DNA of 64,000 nucleotides from Zopfochytrium polystomum (taxonomy: Eukaryota > Chytridiomycota > Chytridiomycetes > Chytridiales > Chytridiaceae): the NCBI GenBank assembly GCA_025765615.1, contig JAIVFJ010000085.1, positions 186,001-250,000 on the forward strand. The letters are read 5' to 3'. The translations under genes and the position numbers were made by a program. Positions 56,650-64,000 of the stretch are shown piece by piece. The first letter of the stretch is position 1, and every line of letters begins with the position of its first letter. Under the pieces are notes generated by a model. It had not been told where the DNA came from and ran no database searches. It was given only the letters and a program-made list of their open reading frames with translations.

Positions 56650-59434
56650 ATGGATCGCAGTGGCAGCAGCGGCAGATGGAATCGCCATCGTCATCGCCAA
56701 CGGGCTGCAGAGAAGGAAGAGGAGGAGAACAACAACAACAACAACAACAACAACAGCAACAACGATGGTGATGACGATAATAACGATGAGGATGATGAGC
56801 TCAGCAGTACAAAAGGCAAAGGCAAAGGCGGCGGATGGACGCCAGACCCTCCGTCTCCCACCACCACCACCACCACCACCACCACCACCAACAACACCAC
56901 TCTCACCACCCTCGCCACCACCGTGCATGCACCGCACACCCCTCCGCTACTGCTGCTTATCCCCTCGTCTCAACCTCATCCTCCTCACCCCACTCCGCCA
57001 ACCCCGCAAACCGCCTCCACTTCCACCGCCCGCCGCGTTACTATGGGCGCGTCGCCTTCGTCTCTCATCCATCAGCAGCAGCAGCCACAGCCACCGCCGC
57101 CGTTGCCCCAATCGCCGCCATCCGTCAGTGTTCTGTTGCCACCGCCACCGCCGCCCCCAAGCCACTCCTCGGCCGTAGACGCTCCCCCGCCGCCGTTCCA
57201 GCCGCGCCAAGACCCGCACGCGCTGCTCTTTGTCGGCCTCCCAGGCGCCGTGTTTGCCCTGTCGAAGCGCACCGGCAAGACGGTGTGGTCTCGAACGTTT
57301 TCTGCCGCCGGCGCGCGCAGGCTCCGTCCCGACCTGCATCCAGCCCCACCCGGACACCCTTGCCCTCCTCGTCACGCCCGGCGCGTCCCTCTTTTGTGTC
57401 GACGCCGCGGACGGCGCCATGCGCTGGGACAACAAGCTCGTCGGCATCGGCGTCGGCTACGGATCGATGACCTTTCAGACCGCCGAGCGGCGATTCCGCC
57501 CATTGCGCTCGCGCAACGACACCACTCACCACCACCGCCACTCGCTGCATTCTTCTTCCTCGCCACCTGCATCCCCAACAGCCCCTCCTCCTCGCTCGCC
57601 AACCGCGACGACGGCCGCGGCCAGTGGCGGCAGCGGCCTGCTGGCGTACGTGGCATCGGCATCCACAAGCGCGGTCGCGACAAACAGCAGCGTAGGTACG
57701 GCGACAGCCGCGGCCGCGACGGAAGGTCATGAGCTGCTGTTTGCGTCGGCCGGGAGCAAGGTGTATGCCTTGCACGTGGAGACGGGGCAGACCGTGTGGG
57801 TGCGCCAGCAATACGGGCCTCACCTCGCTCTGCTAGTCGAAGACGGCGCCCTGTTTGTGGTCGGAGGAGAAGAAATTGCCGCTCTCGACTCTCTGAGCGG
57901 AAGGAAGGTTTGTAGGGTTTCGCCCCCTCTCTACTCGTTGGTCTGCTTGTTGCAGCTAGTTAAATACAGCCATTCTAACCCCGCACCTTCCCACCACATC
58001 CCCCCCCAGCTCTGGTCCGTTCCCAACCCGCGCACCGGCGGCATCGCGACCGTCGCCACTATGCGATCGAGCCCGCTGACGCGCCCTCGCAACCACGACC
58101 CGTCGCTCCCGTGCCCGGCGCCGCCGCCAACGCCGGTCCCGTCGCCGCTGCTGACCGCCGTCTTTGTCGGCGCCAACGGCTACGTGACGCTGCTCGAAGC
58201 CGAGCGGGGCCACCGTATCCGCCCGCCGCAGTCGCGCGCCGCCACCGACGACATTTCCGTGCCCCACACGTGGTACGAGCCCGTCTCGGTCGTGCCGCTG
58301 CGCACGTCGCACACAGCCATCGTCACCTCGCGCGTAAGCGTGCGCCGCGTCTCGCTGCGCGACGGACGCCTGCTGTGGGATGCCAGCATCCCCGGAGTCG
58401 GTAAGACCGGCCTGGCCGGCGTCGTCGTCGGCGAGGGCGTCCCGCCGCTCTCGCGGCTCGCCGGACAACGCAGCCTCCGCCGCCGCCTCCGCCACGCCGT
58501 TTCCTTCCATTCCGATACCGCCGGTCGGGCCGGCGGCTTTGGCAACGTTGAATTTGCGCCCGGAGACGGCGAAGACGGTGCAAGCCTCGCTGCCGAGGAC
58601 GTTGAGGACGACGGCACGGAGGACGGCGACGGAGACGACGACGATGATGGGGACGTCGACGACGTCGAGCCGCTACCCGCGTACACCAAAGACCCGGAAA
58701 CGACGGCCCAGCAGGTGCTGCTGGCGCCGCCGTCCCCGACACCGTCCATGACCGCCGCGCCGCCGCCATCCCTGCCTTTGCCCTCGCCGCCGTCGTCGGC
58801 GTCATCGTCGGCGACGCCGCCGTTCACCCCTTCTCTCCCGCCGCCACTACCGCCGTCGCCGCCCGCCGCCCCCGCGCCCTCAACCTTTCTGAAAGCGCGC
58901 CCTCGCTCCGCGCCAGGCATGCCATCCGCGTCCTCGTCGTCGTCGTCGTCTCAATCCGCCGCCCCCGCCCCCGCCGCCGCCGCGTCCGCGCGACACCCGT
59001 TCCCGCCGTCGGACCGCCTGATCGTGTCTGTGGGCGGGCAGACGTGGGCCGTGGACGCGCGCAGCGGCCGCGTCCTGTGGAAGCACGCGCCGTTCTTTCT
59101 GCGCCGCTGCGCCATCGGGCACCTCCTCGCCGACGGCGACGGGAAAGTTTACGTCGCAGGAGACGGCCGGGTTGACTGCCTCGACGCGGAGACGGGACGG
59201 CTGGTGAGGTGTTTTTTTGTTGGGACTGAAACTCGCACTTGACGCATCTCATCTTTTTCTTTTTCTTTTTCTTATTTTATTTTATTTTATTTTTTTTTTT
59301 TTTTTTTGTCCCTCCAGTTGTGGGAGTCGAAGCAGATCCACGAGCGGTGGGCGTACTTGTCGACGTACGGCGCGGGCAACGGCGAGACGAACCGGACGCC
59401 CGACCACGACGTGCTCGTCTCGACAATGCTGTGA
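56650..59434 (+). CDS. PQQ-like beta-propeller protein (one frame break)
   Basis: Exons 56650-57907, 58010-59203 and 59318-59434 (introns 102 and 114 bp), about 855 residues. The ATG at 56650 is the first in frame; ATG 57043 is an alternative. The N-terminus is Asn/Asp/Thr/Pro-rich. Then come PQQ-like blades: FVGLPGAVFALSKRTGKTVW, SLFCVDAADGAMRWDNKLVG, FASAGSKVYALHVETGQTVW, DGALFVVGGEEIAALDSLSG, and near the end QTWAVDARSGRVLWK and VYVAGDGRVDCLDAETGRL. Each has the A-x-D-x-x-T/S-G-x-x-x-W pattern. A long acidic and Pro-rich insert lies at about nt 58560-58990. The frame moves by one base between 57300 and 57320, with no plausible intron, so this is a lesion or a sequence error. No signal peptide seen; function unknown. 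Confidence 0.7.
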
Positions 59435-60096
59435 AGCCAAATATTAGATGCTACTTTTCCTCCCACCGCCCGCCCCTCTTTCGCTTGTGGGTTTCTTTTA
59501 GTTGTAAGGGGGTCTCATTGAAGTTTCTTGAAAACTGGGTTTGGTGGTGGTATGAAAGCGTCGCTACCTGCTTTTTTTTTTTTTTTTTTTTTCTTCTTTT
59601 TGAAGAATTCCTCTTTGAGCCTCCTCGCAGAATAATTCTATCGTCGGACGTTTCTGGCTTTGCCTCCCCTCAATGAAAGCAGTAAAAAAAAAAAAACAAT
59701 CAAAACTTTCAGGTTGTTTCTCCTCCCCCGGACTACCGTGGTAAATCACCGTCATGCCCCTGTTCCTTCGTTTCAAGAGGAGAGGCAGCCGGCATCGCAC
59801 TGGAAAGTAGTGCGGGGGATTGTTGTGTGGACGCAAAAATATGTATTTGATCGTCATTCGCTGTGTGCTTCCTTTTCTTTTTTTTTTTATGTTGTTTTCG
59901 TTGTTGTTGTTGTTGTTGTTGGAAGGGAGAGTCGGTCCGTGCGCGGTGGCGCATAACACAAGAGGGTTGAGGGGCGGTCCGTGCGAATAATGGGAGAAGG
60001 AGAAGGTTTGACGAGACTAATAAGAGAGAGAGAGAGGGACAGGGAGGAACAAGAAACGGGGAACAGGAACGAGAGGTCGGGGGACAAGCTTGTACT
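59435..60096. other. Convergent intergenic region
   Basis: 3' flanks of the propeller and DOMON genes; T17 tract near 59574-59591 and a (GTT)n run near 59900-59920. Confidence 0.5.
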
Positions 60097-61632
60097 CTAG
60101 GCGCGGGCTGCGCCGCCGTCAGGCTGAAGCAGACGGGTGCGCTCCGTGGCGGCGGCAGCGGCGGCGGCGGCGGCCACCGGCTCGCCGTCGACGTCGACGT
60201 GGGATCCGCCGCGCGCGACGTGGTGGACAACGCCAAACCGGACCTGCCCCACGACAAACGCGACGCCGACCGCCCCCAGCCACCCGGCGTACGCGACAAA
60301 CATGACCGGCGCCGCGCCAAACACCAGCATCCCCGACACCGTCGCCAGCGTCGCGGCCGCCAGCGCCCCGCGGCCCACCCACCAGTGCACCTTGTCCGGC
60401 CACCACGGCACCGCCGCCCGGTCGGCGCGCCACGCGGCGTTCGCGGCCCACCCGAGCCAGGCCTGCGCCGGCGCGGCGACGAGCACCAGCGCAGCGCCGA
60501 GAACCCGGTGCGGCAGGCCCGGCGAGGACACGAACCGCGGCTGGCCCGGCGGGAGCTCGGATTCGATGACGAGCAGCGCGAGGAGGCTCAGGAGCAAGGG
60601 ACCCGCGATCATGCAGAAGACGTGGAGCCGGTACCAGCCGTGGCCGAGGGCGTCTTTGAGGTGGCGCGCGGAGAAGACGCCGAGGACCGGGAGCACGCCC
60701 CACGCGAGGAACATGAGGAAGCCGTGGAGCTCGCGGAGCGTGCCGGGTTCGATTGACGGCGGGATGCCGGCGTGGACGCCCGGCGTGGTCAGGTCGAGGC
60801 GGAAGCTGCCGAAGCCGTCGGCGAGGTGCTCGCCGACGGCGCAGTCGGCGCGCCGCGGGTCGGCGCAGCCGGCGAAGGTGGGCCCGGCCGCGGCGTCGCC
60901 AACGGCGTAGATGAAGGTCGTCGGCCCGGCGTCGGCCAGCCCGCGCGAGGCGGCGGCCGCGGCGGCGCGGCGGAAGGTCGCAGACAGCCTCTGCGCGTCG
61001 CTCCGTCCCGCGACGAGCACAAAGTCCTGCGGGACCCCGTCCGCCTCCGGCACGACGTGGCCCCAGGTTTCGCGCTGCGACAGCGTCGCGCCGCCGCGGC
61101 CGTCCGCGTACGCGAGGTACAGCGTCGCCGTGTTCATCGTCGCGCCGCCGACCCCCAGCGACACCCACCCGACGCCGCCAGAAGCCGAGGCGGTCGTGAT
61201 GGTGAAGGTCACGTCCGGGGTCGAGAGGTTGCGTTCGGCGCGGAGGCAGAAGAGCGCGCCGTCGGGCGTGCAGAAGGTGCCGATCGCGAGCGTGGTGTTG
61301 GTCGAGACGGTGGTGGCGGCGTCTTGAGGTGGGGGCTGGGAGTTGGCGTTAGAGTGCCTCTGTTTGATTTCGTTCACGCGCCCCGTGGCGGCCGGTCCCC
61401 CGGAAGTGTGGGAGGGGTTCCAAACACAAAGGAAAGAGAGAGTGGGGAGGAGAGGGTGGGGGTAGGTGGGGTCGGGAGGGCTGTGAATCCAGACTCACTT
61501 TGTCAGCGGCGGCGGAGCCTGGGGTTGTTGACGCTGCGACGACGAACAAACCGACGGAAGGAGCAGCAGCAGCAGCAGCAGCAGCAACAGCGGCGGTGAG
61601 GGACCCATAGCCGTAGCCACAGCGAAAGCCAT
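60097..61632 (-). CDS. DOMON-cytochrome b561 membrane protein
   Basis: Two exons, 61632-61499 and 61357-60097, with a phase-2 intron of 141 bp (acceptor CAGAG); 464 residues. Exon 1 encodes a signal peptide (Leu-rich core, cut near SVCSSS). Then a DOMON domain, roughly residues 60-215: FTITTASASGGVGWVSLGVG, MNTATLYLAYADG and FVLVAGRSD fit the heme-binding beta-sandwich. A b561 core follows with five or six TM helices and the His residues expected to hold two hemes: ELHGFLMFLAWG, WYRLHVFCM, LPHRVLGAA and KVHWWVGRG. Such proteins move electrons across a membrane, for example in ferric reduction or oxidative attack on polysaccharide. The partner is unknown. Confidence 0.88.
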
Positions 61633-61981
61633 TACGGTTGGTGGGGGGAGGGGGGCGATCACGGCAGGACGGGGTGGTTGGTTGGTTGAAGTGGTGGTGG
61701 GTGAGGCGAGCAAACCGCCCGGCTCGAGCAATGCGAACGACGAAGACGACGCGCACGTACGGGGTGCGAGAGGCGAAGGGGGAGGAGGGGCGGTTTTTTC
61801 TGGTGGTGGTGGGCAGGGCAGTCGATGCGAGGTAGGGTGTGCGGGGTGGGTGCGTGCGTGTGCGTGCGTGTGCGTGCTTGCTGGTGGTGGTCTGCGAAGT
61901 ATATATTACAAGCAGAGAGAGAAAAGCGGAACAATTATTTTATCAATTACAGTATCAAATTGGCACAGGATCAGAAAACAA

Positions 61982-62021
<40 letters not shown>

Positions 62022-62178
62022 AACACAAACACAAAGCCCCACGAAAACGAACAGACTCGGACCTCCGCCGAGACAGAGACAGTGAGAGAGACAGAGAGAG
62101 AGAATGGGGGCGACGGACGTCCGTCTCTTAGCCGTCGCCGCGGGTTTGCGGCGCCCCAGTCCCAGCGGCGACAAGAGC

Positions 62179-62212
<34 letters not shown>

Positions 62213-64000
62213 TGTGTGCTTTCCTTCTACTCCTGAAGCGTTCCAGAACGATGCACAAGCACTGAGCTTTCAACATTTAATCGGTGCAGGGGAAGTTTCT
62301 GCGAAGGCAATAATTGCAATGCGGGCGTTTTGGTTCAAGTGATTTGATAACACGTCTCCCGATCATTGGACAAACACTCCAACTGGGAAAATAAGTCCCT
62401 CCACCTCTGTTTCTTCGCGAGTTGAGCACTATCGAAGCAGAAACACAGGCAGACCAGAGAAAGAAGTGGAGGGAAAGAAAGGTGTAAGGAAGAAGGAAAA
62501 AAACAATCAAAAACAGAGTGGAGTGGGTGGAGCAAAACTTATGAAGAATGGATACTATGTGCTGCTGAAGAGGAGGAGAGTGAGATTGCAATGATAAGGA
62601 GCCTGCACTCATGGTGTGGGTACTTATACCTTCCGTCTCCACGTCACACTTGCTGCGCTGCATCTGGTGGTGCAAGCCAAGTCCACGCCACTCGGAGAAT
62701 CCAACGCTGCACTTAAATGTTGGGGGCAATAAACAGGCATCGCTTCCCCCTGTTCATGGGCTTCTTACTCACTGTTCAGTCATCTTTCTCAGGTGGTGTG
62801 CTGGTGTTAAGAAGAGAGGCCCACGTAGAGGTAAAAAGCATTTATCAGTTATTTCTCATTAAATCAGCTGGTTCAGTCACGATGGCCCACCCAAGACTGA
62901 ACGTGGTAATTTTCGAAATGGATACAGAAGTGCTGAAATGCTTGGGATAAGGTGATGCCAGTTGACCACGGACATTGAGCTGTTGGTGCTGAAGGGCAAG
63001 CCGATCGTTTTTTTTACCTGCTGTAAGAGCTATGAGATTCTGAAGTATCTCATGTAAGGTGTTGGTCATAGTACTTCAGCTGTTACTTTACTATGATTTG
63101 ACTATACAACCAACCCAACCAATAAATGCCAGTTATAAGAATTTAGATTTGTACCACTACTATTAGCCCTCCAACCTTTCTTTCCCCTCGTTTTGAAGGA
63201 AGCCTGTGGGCCTTTCCATCCAGCTGTCACAGGCTTGATAAGAGTTCACACAAGTATAACTCGCTGTATGAAACGCTCAGGGAGAACCCCTGATCGTCCA
63301 TGATGCACTGTGATGCAGCTGCGAGATAGAACCCTGATGTCAAGTACCGATGATGGGGGCAAGATAGAACTCCAACGTTGCGAAATGACGACGGTTGTGC
63401 GATATAACTCCGATGTCGCAACTGCAGATAGAACTCCGATGGAGGCAAGGTAGAGTGTTGATGGTGCAAAAGCGACATGGACGAATGCTGACGACTTAGA
63501 GTTGACGGCAGGATAGAGGATGGAGTGATGTTGAGATGCCGCTGTTAGGTCATAGTCATGATGTGTGAGTCTGATAGTTGGACCTATGCTGTAGTTTCCC
63601 CACTGCTAGACGCTATAGCTAGATTCGATTGAAGCTCTCATAGAGCATCTTCTCTGATGATCCAAATCTTTTCAGTCCAGATACGCCGTCCCTGATTGTA
63701 TTTTGTCGCTAAATTTTCCCCAACAGATTTCAGCGACATTGAAACAGATTTTCCCGACATTGAGCGCAGTGAGATATGGAGGCCTACCCACATTCACTGA
63801 AAATCGCACCAACACTTTGTGTATCACTGAAAACCAGAACGACCATTGATGCAATCCAACTTTCAGTGAGATGCACAGTAAAATAACTTAAAGTTCCCCC
63901 CAAGATGGTCCACAATTTCCTTTGAATCACTTCTTTTGGGGCTCCTCTCTTGTTCCAAATCCAGATCAAACAAAGTAATGACATTTTTGCTCTGGATTTA
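61633..64000. other. No supported gene; microsatellites and a degenerate repeat
   Basis: (AC)n at 61985-62014 and (GT)n at 62182-62208 flank a GA-rich stretch. From about 62270 composition becomes AT-richer. 63300-63480 has loosely repeated GATAGAACTCCGATG units. A minus-strand frame at the right edge (from 63984) looks protein-like (IWNKRGAPKEVIQRKLWTIL) but has stops and no known motif. Confidence 0.45.
63300..63480. repeat. Degenerate tandem repeat
   Basis: Units of about 20-40 bp containing GATAGAAC(T/C)CCGATG variants at 63327, 63363, 63400, 63426 and 63450. Confidence 0.45.

Noticed and set aside
1..64000. tRNA, rRNA, CRISPR array or bacterial operon structure
   Set aside because: I scanned for B-box-like GTTCGA sequences and regular spacer arrays and found none with a supporting fold; introns and promoters show this is eukaryotic nuclear DNA.

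Overview
The window is nuclear DNA of a eukaryote and reads best as a fungus, probably an early-diverging (zoosporic) lineage. Most recognisable genes are interrupted by short GT-AG introns (44-229 bp). There is a peroxisomal isocitrate lyase, an SCP2-type thiolase, a mitochondrial 3-hydroxyacyl-CoA dehydrogenase, a DUF4436 membrane protein and a Ty1/copia element. Genes are GC-rich and full of Ala/Ser/Pro/poly-acidic low complexity, and microsatellites are dense. The species assignment is inference. Exon boundaries were worked out by hand from splice consensus, reading-frame phase and family motifs.

Layout. 1-1.2 kb: end of a gene for a single-pass membrane protein with a cytoplasmic SH3 domain. 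2.0-12.3 kb: one intact coiled-coil plus methyltransferase-like gene surrounded by six decayed relatives, with an unrelated NAD(P)-binding reductase and a fold-back repeat in between. 12.6-13.8 kb: six-exon METTL18/HPM1 protein-histidine methyltransferase. 14.4-19.2 kb: isocitrate lyase and 3-hydroxyacyl-CoA dehydrogenase, divergently transcribed. 19.5-21.2 kb: unknown low-complexity protein. 21.3-23.9 kb: AT-richer island with a DUF4436 gene of seven small exons. 25.9-30.3 kb: 1350-residue protein with a SANT/Myb-like start and repeated TPxR motifs. 31.7-33.1 kb: membrane protein ending in a domain that resembles the VHL beta domain. 34.3-35.7 kb: alpha/beta hydrolase.

35.8-42.7 kb is a mobile-element zone: a Tc1/mariner relic, a decayed Ty1/copia element with both LTRs, and a 386-bp LTR-like block carrying a dense heat-shock-element cluster just upstream of a TATA box. 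44.4-46.2 kb: SCP2-type 3-ketoacyl-CoA thiolase. 46.7-54.2 kb: a seven-exon gene for a 2345-residue helical protein of unknown function. 56.6-59.4 kb: PQQ-like beta-propeller protein. 60.1-61.6 kb: secreted/membrane DOMON-cytochrome b561 protein. The rest, to 64 kb, has no gene I can support.

Isocitrate lyase (glyoxylate cycle), the mitochondrial dehydrogenase and the thiolase (both beta-oxidation) would act together in growth on fatty acids or acetate. The other genes show no clear functional link.
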